The notes beneath the pieces are model-generated. The model did not search any database and had not been told where the DNA came from. It worked only from the letters and a program-made list of their open reading frames with translations. Of a DNA stretch of 64,000 bases, positions 25,186-34,888 are shown in pieces. Numbering within the stretch: position 1 is the first letter of the stretch; every line of letters begins with the position of its first letter. This DNA comes from Bradyrhizobium sp. 141 (lineage in GTDB: Bacteria; Pseudomonadota; Alphaproteobacteria; Rhizobiales; Xanthobacteraceae), in NCBI RefSeq assembly GCF_023074055.1, contig NZ_JADPKR010000082.1, forward strand, positions 310,001 to 374,000, read 5' to 3'. A program made the translations under genes and the position numbers.

Positions 25186-25203
25186 CATAGGAAGATCATA
25201 AAG
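25186..25203 (-). promoter_or_regulatory. Shared 11-bp-period direct-repeat element, copy 2 (operon 25079-23469)
   Basis: Read toward the gene: CTTTATGATCTTCCTATG; other strand CATAGGA-N4-CATAAAG. It ends about 106 nt before the GTG at 25079. It differs from copy 1 only at two central positions. Confidence 0.6.
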
Positions 25204-25211
25204 CCGGACGC

Positions 25212-25490
25212 TCACGCCAGTTCATTGGCAATATGGGCCAGCGCGAACAGTGCGCCGAAGGCGACTGCTTCGTCCCAATGATTCAGCGCGGCTTTGAAGG
25301 CCGGCTCCCGCCTGATCACGCCGGCCAGCGCGCATAGGATGACCGACATCCAAAGCAAGACAGCGAGGCTCCGGCTAAAGCCGACGCTGCCGAATGCGGC
25401 AAAGCCAATGAGCAGTGCGAGGCGAACAGCGAAGCGCGCGATCACGCGCGACGGGCCCAGCGTGCGCGGCATGTCCGGAGCTTGCGGCAT
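25212..25490 (-). CDS. 92-residue membrane protein, unknown
   Basis: After about 20 basic/polar residues come two or three hydrophobic helices (FAVRLALLIGFAAFGSVGF, LAVLLWMSVILCALAGVI, AVAFGALFALAHIANELA). It follows the 155-residue gene by 22 nt on the same strand. ATG at 25490 is used; an ATG at 25472 is also possible. No family is recognised. It would be the inner-membrane member of the third small-protein operon upstream of kdp. Confidence 0.68.
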   Translation of the reverse strand: MPQAPDMPRTLGPSRVIARFAVRLALLIGFAAFGSVGFSRSLAVLLWMSVILCALAGVIRREPAFKAALNHWDEAVAFGALFALAHIANELA

Positions 25491-25512
25491 GGTGTCGATC
25501 CGTCGCGCGGCT

Positions 25513-25980
25513 CTAGCCGAAATTGTCGCAGGCGACCGGTTCGCAAAGTAGATCTAGCGCAGGACGGACGGAAGGAACGCTCGGCCGCGACGTTTCCGCG
25601 GTGAGCGTTCGAACCTCGACGAAGGCCGACAGCAAGGCCAGCGCGAGGTCGGCGTGGCGCGCCTCGACCGCGGCGTCCAGCCAGTCCGGTAGCTCGCGCT
25701 CGCGCGACAGCGCACAATGCCACTCGCCGTCGTCATAGGCGATGCGCCGGACCTGCCACATCGGCAGCTCAAGCGCCATCAGCGCCAGGGCGGCGTCGGT
25801 CCAGGCTTCAGCGTCGATCAGGCAGATGGCGCGCGCCGTACGATCGCTTTGGCCGAGCGAACGAAGGCGCCGGCAGGTCTTGTCGATGATGTCTGACATC
25901 AACGGACGCGTCATCGCCGGTGCCGCGCGGAGCTGCTGGCTGAGGGAAGGCGGATCAAGGCGTCGGAGAGTGGCGGTCAT
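25513..25980 (-). CDS. 155-residue protein of unknown function
   Basis: Soluble protein with a strong ribosome site (AGGAGG before ATG at 25980). The middle part, ICLIDAEAWTDAALALMALELPMWQVRRIAYDDGEWHCALSRERELPDWLDAAVEARHADLALALLSAFVEV, looks like a compact alpha/beta domain with Trp-rich loops. I recognise no family. It heads an operon with a membrane protein, and a copy of the shared direct-repeat element lies about 95 nt upstream. Its neighbourhood next to kdp suggests a role in ionic or osmotic stress (inference). Confidence 0.75.
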   Translation of the reverse strand: MTATLRRLDPPSLSQQLRAAPAMTRPLMSDIIDKTCRRLRSLGQSDRTARAICLIDAEAWTDAALALMALELPMWQVRRIAYDDGEWHCALSRERELPDWLDAAVEARHADLALALLSAFVEVRTLTAETSRPSVPSVRPALDLLCEPVACDNFG

Positions 25981-26075
25981 GTCAGGCCTCCTGGAAATGG
26001 CGTCGGTCAGTCGGCCGGCACTGCCAGGATGGGCCTCAAAGGCATTTGAAAACGAGATGGGGATCGGGCGAGAGA

Positions 26076-26093
26076 TATAGGGATTTCATAAGT
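26076..26093 (-). promoter_or_regulatory. Shared 11-bp-period direct-repeat element, copy 3 (operon 25980-25212)
   Basis: Read toward the gene: ACTTATGAAATCCCTATA; other strand TATAGGG-N4-CATAAGT. It ends about 95 nt before the ATG at 25980. It is the most degenerate of the four copies but keeps orientation and spacing. Confidence 0.55.
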
Positions 26094-26210
26094 GTGAGGC
26101 GGACTGGCGAGAGGCACAATCTGTTACCCAACTCTCAAATGTCGTACCCGCCAAGGTCAGGGCAGTCGCATATGAGATGTGGGCTAGGGGACACCGACAG
26201 TCACCACCGC

Positions 26211-26293
26211 GTCATGGCCGGGCTTGTCCCGGCCATCCACGCCTTGCCCCCAGCACAAAGAACGTGGATGCCCGGGACAAGCCCGGGCATGAC
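26211..26293. repeat. Palindromic intergenic repeat, same class as 10302-10385
   Basis: GTCATGGCCGGGCTTGTCCC at the left and GGGACAAGCCCGGGCATGAC at the right form the arms, with CCACG/CGTGG inside. It separates the two oppositely oriented regulatory elements. Confidence 0.8.
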
Positions 26294-26351
26294 GACCTCG
26301 GCTGAATGTTCAGGTGCGGGGACGACGGCGGGCGAGCATCGCCCGCCCGGC

Positions 26352-26369
26352 CTTTATGAGATTCCTATA
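26352..26369 (+). promoter_or_regulatory. Shared 11-bp-period direct-repeat element, copy 4 (kdp operon)
   Basis: CTTTATGAGATTCCTATA, the reverse complement being TATAGGA-N4-CATAAAG. It ends 168 nt before the first small ORF of the kdp operon. Because kdp operons are controlled by KdpE, this copy is the reason to propose KdpE as the binding protein. Confidence 0.6.
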
Positions 26370-26537
26370 ACATCGCCATAGCCCTCATCTCGAAAACCTA
26401 TGCGCGCGCTGGCATTTCAGCACGGTCAATAGTCCCTGCTGTCATCCGTGGACATGCGTTCCATGTCCCTCGCGAGCCCGCCGGGTCACCGAGAGAAAGT
26501 TGCGCCGGACTTTGGGGACGCAACGAGGAGCAATCCG

Positions 26538-26621
26538 ATGATGGACATTCTGATGCTGGCGCTGGGCTTCGGCTTCTTTGCCCTCGCGATCGGTTACACC
26601 TACGCCTGCGAACGGCTTTGA
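26538..26621 (+). CDS. 27-residue membrane peptide preceding kdpF
   Basis: The ORF encodes MMDILMLALGFGFFALAIGY TYACERL, a single hydrophobic helix with a charged tail. GAGGAG lies 8 nt before the ATG, and the stop is 11 nt before kdpF, so it should be the first gene of the kdp operon. It looks like KdpF in size and topology but its sequence differs from the downstream KdpF. It may be a second small subunit or an operon-leader peptide. Confidence 0.65.
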   Translation: MMDILMLALGFGFFALAIGYTYACERL

Positions 26622-26632
26622 GGGAGCGGATC

Positions 26633-26722
26633 ATGATCTTCGATTACGTGCTCGCCGGCGCCGTCTCGTTCGGCCTGCTGGCCTATCTCACCTACGCGCT
26701 GCTGCGGCCCGAGCGGTTCTGA
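26633..26722 (+). CDS. kdpF: K+-transporting ATPase subunit F
   Basis: 29 residues (MIFDYVLAGAVSFGLLAYLT YALLRPERF). The single helix with the C-terminal YxLLRPERF is the KdpF signature. This lipid-like peptide stabilises the KdpFABC complex. GGGAGCGG precedes the ATG, and kdpA follows after one more tiny ORF. Confidence 0.88.
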   Translation: MIFDYVLAGAVSFGLLAYLTYALLRPERF

Positions 26723-26725
26723 CCG

Positions 26726-26830
26726 GTGCTGCTGCTTCTCGAATTGCTGCTGGCGGACGCCGTGCTCGTCGCCGGCCTGCTGACGGTGCTCCTGCCGCTC
26801 ATGCGCCGGGCCCCAAGCTTGAAGGGTTGA
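26726..26830 (+). CDS. 34-residue hydrophobic ORF between kdpF and kdpA
   Basis: A GTG-started frame 3 nt after the kdpF stop encodes VLLLLELLLADAVLVAGLLT VLLPLMRRAPSLKG and ends 4 nt before kdpA. It is one membrane helix followed by a positively charged tail. Position and tight spacing suggest a coupled gene, but there is no strong ribosome site and the length is short, so it may be an untranslated spacer. Confidence 0.4.
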   Translation: MLLLLELLLADAVLVAGLLTVLLPLMRRAPSLKG

Positions 26831-26834
26831 TTCC

Positions 26835-28538
26835 ATGACTATGGTCGGTTGGCTCCAGATCATTCTGTTCTGCGTCATCATCGTCGCACTCACAAAGCCG
26901 CTCGGCTGGTACATGACGCGGGTGTTTGGCGGCGAGCGGACATTCCTGTCGCCGGTGCTGCGGCCGATCGAGGCCGGCGTCTACTGGGTTTCCGGCGTCG
27001 ACGAGAAGCGCGAGCAGCATTGGCTGACCTACACGGTCGCCATGCTGCTGTTCCATGTCGGCGGCTTCCTCGTCATCTACGGCGTGATGCGGCTCCAGGC
27101 CGTACTGCCGTTCAATCCAGCCGGGCAGGGCGCGGTTGCGGAAGATCTATCCTTCAACACGGCAATGTCGTTCATCACCAACACCAACTGGCAGAATTAC
27201 GGTGGCGAAAGCACGCTGTCCTATCTGACCCAGATGGTCGGCCTGACGCACCAGAACTTCCTGTCGGCCGCAACCGGCATCGCACTCGCAATGGCCCTGA
27301 TCCGCGGCTTCTCGCGTGCATCGATGCGCACCGTCGGCAATTTCTGGGTCGACGTCACCCGCTGCACGCTCTACGTGCTGCTGCCGATCTGTGTGGTCTA
27401 CACGCTGTTCCTGGTCTGGCAGGGCATGCCGCAGACGCTCGGCGATTATGTCGAGGCGACCACGCTCGAAGGCGCCAAGCAGACCATCGCGGTCGGCCCC
27501 GTCGCATCCCAGGTCGCGATCAAGATGCTCGGCACCAATGGCGGCGGCTTCTTCAACGCCAACGCCGCGCATCCCTTCGAGAACCCGACCGCGCTGTCGA
27601 ATTTCGTGCAGATGCTGTCGATCTTCCTGATCGGCGCGGCCATGACCAACGTATTCGGCCGCATGGTCGGCAATCAGCGCCAGGGCTGGGCAATCTTGTC
27701 CGTGATGGGGGTACTGTTCATCGCCGGCGTCGCCGTCACCTATTGGGCGGAGGCCGGCGGCACCTCGACGCTCCACGCGTTGGGCCTGACCGGCGGCAAC
27801 ATGGAAGGCAAGGAGGTCCGCTTCGGAATCGTTGCGTCCTCGCTGTTCGCCGTCGTCACCACCGCTGCCTCGTGCGGCGCCGTCAACGCCATGCATGACA
27901 GCTTCACCGCGCTCGGCGGCATGATCCCGCTGATCAACATCGAGCTCGGCGAAATCATTGTCGGCGGCGTCGGCGCCGGCATGTACGGTATGCTGCTGTT
28001 CGTCATCCTCGCGATTTTCGTTGCAGGCCTCATGGTCGGGCGCACGCCGGAATATGTCGGCAAGAAGATCGAGGCGCGCGAGGTCAAGATGGCGATGCTG
28101 GCCATCCTGGTGCTGCCGCTGATGATTTTGGGCTGGACCGCGGTCGGCGTGGTCTACCCGGCGGCCGTGGCCTCCATGGCGAACGCCGGACCGCACGGAT
28201 TCACCGAAGTGCTCTACGCCTTCACCTCGGCGACGGGCAACAACGGCTCCGCCTTCGCGGGCCTCACCGGCAACACCTTCTTCTACAACCTCACGCTGGC
28301 CAGCGCGATGTTCGTCGGCCGCTTCTTCATGATCGTCCCGGCGATGGCGATCGCGGGATCGCTCGCGGAGAAGAAATCGATCCCGCCGTCCATGGGCACG
28401 TTCCCGACCACGGGGGGTCTGTTCGTCGGCCTCGTCGTCGGCGTCATCCTGATCATGGGCGGCCTGACCTTCTTCCCGGCGCTCGCGCTCGGTCCGATCG
28501 TCGAGCATCTGGCGATGAACGCCGGCAACCTGTTCTGA
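26835..28538 (+). CDS. kdpA: K+-transporting ATPase subunit A
   Basis: K+-channel-like subunit of the high-affinity KdpFABC pump, 567 residues with about ten membrane spans. The four selectivity-filter loops characteristic of KdpA are visible, including TNTNWQNYGGE, GTNGGGFFNANAAHPFENPT, TAASCGAVNAM and SATGNNGSAFAGLTGNT. Length matches E. coli (557). It begins 4 nt after the tiny ORF behind kdpF and is followed 18 nt later by kdpB. Confidence 0.98.
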   Translation: MTMVGWLQIILFCVIIVALTKPLGWYMTRVFGGERTFLSPVLRPIEAGVYWVSGVDEKREQHWLTYTVAMLLFHVGGFLVIYGVMRLQAVLPFNPAGQGAVAEDLSFNTAMSFITNTNWQNYGGESTLSYLTQMVGLTHQNFLSAATGIALAMALIRGFSRASMRTVGNFWVDVTRCTLYVLLPICVVYTLFLVWQGMPQTLGDYVEATTLEGAKQTIAVGPVASQVAIKMLGTNGGGFFNANAAHPFENPTALSNFVQMLSIFLIGAAMTNVFGRMVGNQRQGWAILSVMGVLFIAGVAVTYWAEAGGTSTLHALGLTGGNMEGKEVRFGIVASSLFAVVTTAASCGAVNAMHDSFTALGGMIPLINIELGEIIVGGVGAGMYGMLLFVILAIFVAGLMVGRTPEYVGKKIEAREVKMAMLAILVLPLMILGWTAVGVVYPAAVASMANAGPHGFTEVLYAFTSATGNNGSAFAGLTGNTFFYNLTLASAMFVGRFFMIVPAMAIAGSLAEKKSIPPSMGTFPTTGGLFVGLVVGVILIMGGLTFFPALALGPIVEHLAMNAGNLF

Positions 28539-28556
28539 TTGTCTGGAGTGACCTCC

Positions 28557-30671
<2,115 letters not shown>

Positions 30672-30708
30672 TCGTCGCGCCGCGCAGCGCGCTCCATAGG
30701 AGAAACAC

Positions 30709-31314
30709 ATGCTCAGAGAAATCCGCCCCGCCATCGTCCTTTTGCTGGTCCTCACCGCCATCACGGGCTTGGCCTATCCGCTCGCGATGACTGCCATTGC
30801 CGGCGCGATCTTCCCAGCTCAGGCACAAGGCAGTCTGATCGAGAAGGACGGCAAGGTCGTCGGCTCAGCCCTGATCGGGCAGGAGTTCAAGGATGACAAG
30901 TACTTCCACGGCCGCCTGTCGGCGACGCTGGCCCCGGACCCGAATGATTCGACCAAGACGGTTTCGGCGCCCTACAACGCCGCCAACTCGGGCGGCTCCA
31001 ATCTCGGCCCGACCAGCAAGGCTCTGGCCGACCGGCTGAAGGAGGACGTGGACAAGCTCAGGGCTGAGAATCCGAACCAGCCGGTCCCGGTCGACCTCGT
31101 GACGACCTCGGCCAGCGGTCTCGATCCAAATATTTCGCCCGAAGCGGCGCAATTCCAGGTGCCACGGGTGGCGAAGGCGCGGAATCTGCCGGAGGATCAG
31201 CTCAAGCAGCTCGTTGCTGCGAACACCGAGGGCCGGCTGCTTGGCTTGCTCGGCGAACCCCGGGTTAACGTATTGGCACTGAATCTCGCGCTCGATCGGG
31301 CGGCGGCGAAGTAG
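30709..31314 (+). CDS. kdpC: K+-transporting ATPase subunit C
   Basis: 201-residue single-span subunit that aids ATP binding to KdpB. The N-terminal membrane helix (EIRPAIVLLLVLTAITGLAYPLAMTAIAGAIFP) is followed by a periplasmic domain with SALIGQEFKDDKYFHGRLSA, NAANSGGSNLGPTS, VPVDLVTTSASGLDPNISPEAA and RLLGLLGEPRVNVLALNLAL. TAGGAG precedes the ATG. It ends 40 nt before kdpD, so the structural and regulatory genes are probably one transcript. Confidence 0.97.
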   Translation: MLREIRPAIVLLLVLTAITGLAYPLAMTAIAGAIFPAQAQGSLIEKDGKVVGSALIGQEFKDDKYFHGRLSATLAPDPNDSTKTVSAPYNAANSGGSNLGPTSKALADRLKEDVDKLRAENPNQPVPVDLVTTSASGLDPNISPEAAQFQVPRVAKARNLPEDQLKQLVAANTEGRLLGLLGEPRVNVLALNLALDRAAAK

Positions 31315-31354
31315 CGGTCTAGGCTCGCAGTGCACAGATGATTATATTGGGAAC

Positions 31355-34078
31355 ATGGTCCGAGAGCGCCGCGATTCCGAACAACGTCCGTCCCCGGAGG
31401 CGCTGCTGGAGGCAGCGCGCCGGGAGGAGAGCGTCAGCGGCAAGCTGAAGATCTTCGTCGGCGCCGCGCCCGGCGTCGGCAAGACCTATGAGATGCTGCA
31501 AAGCGCCCACGCCAAGCGCAAGGCCGGCATCGATGTCGTGGTCGGCTTCGTCGAAACCCATGGCCGCGCCGAGACCGAGGCATTGGTACGCGGGCTCGAG
31601 ATGGTCCCGCGCAAGAGGCTGGACTATCGCGGCCAGGTCGTCGAGGAGATGGACCTTGATGCGGTGATCGCGCGGCGGCCAAGGATCGCTTTGGTCGACG
31701 AGCTCGCCCACACCAACGCCGCAGGCAGCCGCCATCCGAAGCGTTATCTCGACGTGGAGGAGCTGCTGTCTCACGGCATCGACGTCTACACCGCCGTCAA
31801 CATCCAGCACATCGAGAGCCTGAACGACGTCGTCGCCCAGATCACCCATGTCCGGGTGCGCGAGACGGTGCCTGATTCCGTGTTCGACCGCGCCGATGCG
31901 ATCGAGCTGATCGACCTCACGCCCGACGATCTGATTCAGCGCCTGAAGGAGGGCAAGGTCTATGTGCCCAAGCAAGCCGAGCGGGCGCTGGAGCACTATT
32001 TCTCGCCGGGCAATCTGACCGCCTTGCGCGAGCTCGCGTTGCGGCGCACCGCCGAGCGGGTCGACGAGCAGCTGCTCAACCACATGCAGGCGAATGCGAT
32101 TTCCGGGCCGTGGGCCGCGGGCGAGCGCATCCTCGTCTGCGTCAGCGAGGATCCGCGCGCGGCCGGCCTCGTGCGCTACACCAAGCGGCTGGCCGACCGG
32201 CTGCATGCGCCGTTCACCGCGGTATCGATCGAGACGCGACGGTCCCTGCAATTGTCCGATGCGCAGCGCGATCGATTGGCCGATACGTTGCGGCTCGCGG
32301 AATCGCTCGGCGGCGAGGCGCTGACCATTCCCGCCGTCGACCGTCGCATCGCCGACGATGTCGTCAATTTCGCGCAAGGCAACAACGTCACTCAGATCGT
32401 GATCGGCAAGTCGACCCGCTCGCGCTGGTTCGAGATGACGCGCGGCTCGGTCGTGCATGACCTGGTGCGCCGTGCGGGCAATATCAGCGTTCACGTCATC
32501 CCCGGCGACGAACTTCCGGCCGAGGATGCGCCCAAGACGGCGGTACAGACCGCGGCGCGATCCGAGCCGTTCAATCCGCTGCCTTACCTGAAGGCGCTGG
32601 GCATCGTCCTGATCGGCCTCGGCGCCGCCGTCCTGCTCCAGCCGCGGTTTGGCATCGAGAATGTTGATCTCGTGCTGTTGACGTCGGTGGTGACGGTTGC
32701 GGTCCGCTACGGGCTATTGCCGTCGCTGCTTGCGACTGTCGCGGCCTCGCTCTGTTACAATTTCTTCTTTCTGCCGCCGGTCTACACTTTCACCATCACC
32801 GACCCGACCAACGTCGCCGCCTTCGTGTTGTTCATGGCGGTGGCGATGATTGTCTCCAATGTCGCGGCGCGCGTGCGCACGCAGGCCGACGCCGCCATCG
32901 GCCGGATCAGGATGTCCGAGCAGCTCTACGCTTTCAGCCGCAAGCTCGCGGGCACCGCGACGCTCGACGACGTGCTGTGGGCGACGGCCTACCAGATTGC
33001 GTTGATGCTGAAGGTCCGCGTGGTGCTGCTGCTGCCGGAAGATGGCTTGCTCACGGTGAAATCCGGCTATCCGCCCGAAGACGAGCTCGATCAGGCCGAT
33101 CTCGCCGCGGCCAACTGGGCCTGGAGCAACGACCGCCCCGCCGGCCGCGGCTCGGATACGTTGCCGGGTGCAAAACGGCTGTTCCTGCCGATGCGCACCG
33201 GGCGCGGCCCGATCGGCGTCATCGGCATCGACAACGACCGTACCGGGCCGCTGCTGACGCCGGACCAGCGCCGGCTCCTGGATGCGCTGGTCGACCAGGG
33301 CGCGCTGGCGATCGAGCGTGTGCTGCTGGTCGAGGATATGGACCGCGTCAAGCGCACCGTCGAATCCGAGCGCCTGCGCTCGGCGCTCCTGACCTCGATC
33401 TCGCACGATTTGAAGACGCCGCTCGCCTCGGTGCTGGGGGCGGCCTCGACCATGCGCGATCTCGCCGGGGCCTTGTCCGACGCCGAGAAGCGCGACCTGC
33501 TCGCCACCATCATCGACGAATCCGAACGGCTCAACCGCTTCATCGCCAACCTGCTCGACATGACCAAGCTCGAATCCGGCGCCATCGTGCCGAACACGGC
33601 GCTGCACGATCTCGGAGAGATCGTCGGCAGCGCGCTGCGGAGGGCAGCCAAGATCCTTGACAGCCATAAGGTCGAGCTGGTGCTGGGCGCCGATCTGCCG
33701 ATGCTCCAGCTCGATGCCGTGCTGTTCGAGCAAGTGCTCTTCAACCTGCTCGACAACGCGGCCAAATATTCGCCGCCCGACAGCACGGTCTCGGTCCGCA
33801 GCCGGCGCGACAGCGATCATGTCGTGCTTGAGATCGCGGACGAGGGCGCCGGCATCCCGCCCGACGAGCTCGAGAGCGTGTTCGACAAGTTCTACCGCGT
33901 GCAGAAGGGCGATCATGTCCGTCCCGGCACGGGGCTCGGCCTCGCCATCTCCCGCGGCTTCGTCGAGGCGATGCGCGGCACGATCTCGGCCGCCAACCGC
34001 AACGACCGGAGTGGCGCTGTCCTCACCATCCGTCTTCCCGTTCCGGCACAAAGCCGCGCATTGGATACCGCCGCATGA
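31355..34078 (+). CDS. kdpD: Sensor histidine kinase KdpD
   Basis: Membrane sensor of K+ limitation and osmotic stress, 907 residues. The N-terminal KdpD domain has Walker A GAAPGVGKTYEML and ALVDELAHTN. A universal-stress-like domain follows (about 245-375), then four membrane spans (about 400-500), a GAF domain (about 520-650), and the kinase core with His684 in SISHDLKTPLASVL. The ATP-binding part has LLDNAAKYSPPDS, DEGAGIPPDELESVFDKFYR and GTGLGLAISRGF. All parts are intact. The stop overlaps kdpE (ATGA). It should phosphorylate KdpE to switch on kdpFABC and perhaps the small-protein operons with the same upstream element. Confidence 0.98.
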   Translation: MVRERRDSEQRPSPEALLEAARREESVSGKLKIFVGAAPGVGKTYEMLQSAHAKRKAGIDVVVGFVETHGRAETEALVRGLEMVPRKRLDYRGQVVEEMDLDAVIARRPRIALVDELAHTNAAGSRHPKRYLDVEELLSHGIDVYTAVNIQHIESLNDVVAQITHVRVRETVPDSVFDRADAIELIDLTPDDLIQRLKEGKVYVPKQAERALEHYFSPGNLTALRELALRRTAERVDEQLLNHMQANAISGPWAAGERILVCVSEDPRAAGLVRYTKRLADRLHAPFTAVSIETRRSLQLSDAQRDRLADTLRLAESLGGEALTIPAVDRRIADDVVNFAQGNNVTQIVIGKSTRSRWFEMTRGSVVHDLVRRAGNISVHVIPGDELPAEDAPKTAVQTAARSEPFNPLPYLKALGIVLIGLGAAVLLQPRFGIENVDLVLLTSVVTVAVRYGLLPSLLATVAASLCYNFFFLPPVYTFTITDPTNVAAFVLFMAVAMIVSNVAARVRTQADAAIGRIRMSEQLYAFSRKLAGTATLDDVLWATAYQIALMLKVRVVLLLPEDGLLTVKSGYPPEDELDQADLAAANWAWSNDRPAGRGSDTLPGAKRLFLPMRTGRGPIGVIGIDNDRTGPLLTPDQRRLLDALVDQGALAIERVLLVEDMDRVKRTVESERLRSALLTSISHDLKTPLASVLGAASTMRDLAGALSDAEKRDLLATIIDESERLNRFIANLLDMTKLESGAIVPNTALHDLGEIVGSALRRAAKILDSHKVELVLGADLPMLQLDAVLFEQVLFNLLDNAAKYSPPDSTVSVRSRRDSDHVVLEIADEGAGIPPDELESVFDKFYRVQKGDHVRPGTGLGLAISRGFVEAMRGTISAANRNDRSGAVLTIRLPVPAQSRALDTAA

Positions 34079-34764
34079 GCGCTGCGCCGATCAAGGTCCT
34101 GGTCATCGACGACGAACCGCCGATCCGCAAATTGCTGCGGATGGGATTATCGACGCAGGGCTATGAAATCCTCGAGGCGTCGAACGGCAAGATTGCGCTG
34201 GAGAAGCTCGTTGAGGAGCCGGCGCTGATCATTCTCGATCTCGGCCTGCCCGACGTTCAGGGACACGAGCTGCTGCGCACCATCCGCGCCCGCAACGAAG
34301 GCGTGCCGATCGTGGTGTTGTCGAGCCGTGGCGACGAAGCCGGCAAGGTACAGGCGCTCGATCTCGGTGCCGACGATTATCTGACCAAGCCGTTCGGCAT
34401 GGACGAGCTGCTGGCCCGCCTGCGCGCCGCGCTGCGGCACCAGCTCCAGGTGCAGGGCGAACGCCCCGTGTTCCGCACGGGAGATCTCTCGGTCGATCTC
34501 GTCCGCCGCATCGTCAAGGCCGGCGACCGCGAGGTGAAGCTGTCGCCGAAGGAATATGACCTTCTGCGCGTGCTCGTGCAGCACGCCGGCAAGGTGCTGA
34601 CTCACCGTTTCCTGCTGAGGGAGCTCTGGGACGAGCTGACCGATGCGCAATATCTGCGCGTCTATGTCCGCCAGCTCCGCCAAAAGATCGAGGCCGATCC
34701 GGAACGGCCGCAATATGTGCTGACGGAAACGGGGATCGGCTACCGGCTGAAGGCGGGGGATTAA
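34075..34764 (+). CDS. kdpE: Response regulator KdpE (OmpR family)
   Basis: 229-residue response regulator. The receiver domain has acidic DDEPP near residue 12, the phosphoacceptor Asp55 in LIILDLGLPD, and Lys in DYLTKPFGMDELLARL. The C-terminal winged helix (about 130-227) ends with YLRVYVRQLRQKIEADPERPQYVLTETGIGYRL, the OmpR/PhoB recognition fold. Proteins of this class bind tandem repeats with 11-bp period, which is the form of the four elements found upstream of kdp and the small-protein operons. Confidence 0.97.
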   Translation: MSAAPIKVLVIDDEPPIRKLLRMGLSTQGYEILEASNGKIALEKLVEEPALIILDLGLPDVQGHELLRTIRARNEGVPIVVLSSRGDEAGKVQALDLGADDYLTKPFGMDELLARLRAALRHQLQVQGERPVFRTGDLSVDLVRRIVKAGDREVKLSPKEYDLLRVLVQHAGKVLTHRFLLRELWDELTDAQYLRVYVRQLRQKIEADPERPQYVLTETGIGYRLKAGD

Positions 34765-34778
34765 CGTTCCTCAGACCC

Positions 34779-34867
34779 GTAGGGTGGGCAAAGGCGCAAA
34801 GCGCCGTGCCCACCATTCTCTCGATTTCGACAAAGGTGGTGGGCACGCTTCGCTTTGCCCACCCTAC
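34779..34867. repeat. Palindromic intergenic repeat (gtagggtgggcaaagcgc class), left of ku
   Basis: GTAGGGTGGGCAAAGGCGCA at 34779 and TTTGCCCACCCTAC ending at 34867 are the outer arms, with GTGCCCACC/GGTGGGCAC inside. It lies between convergent kdpE and ku. The same class follows ligD at 38603-38689. Confidence 0.8.
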
Positions 34868-34888
34868 GAATACTAGGCGAGTAGTCCC

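Larger units (their letters stand above)
25981..26537. other. 557-nt intergenic region between the small-protein genes and the kdp operon
   Basis: Contains two copies of the shared direct-repeat element facing opposite ways (26076-26093 leftward, 26352-26369 rightward) with a palindromic repeat (26211-26293) between them. The last 170 nt should hold the kdp promoter. I see no credible gene in it. Confidence 0.7.

Noticed and set aside
10302..26293. Repeated palindromes as a possible CRISPR array or insertion sequence
   Set aside because: Copies are single, far apart, lack regular spacers and have no transposase or cas genes; they are dispersed intergenic palindromes.
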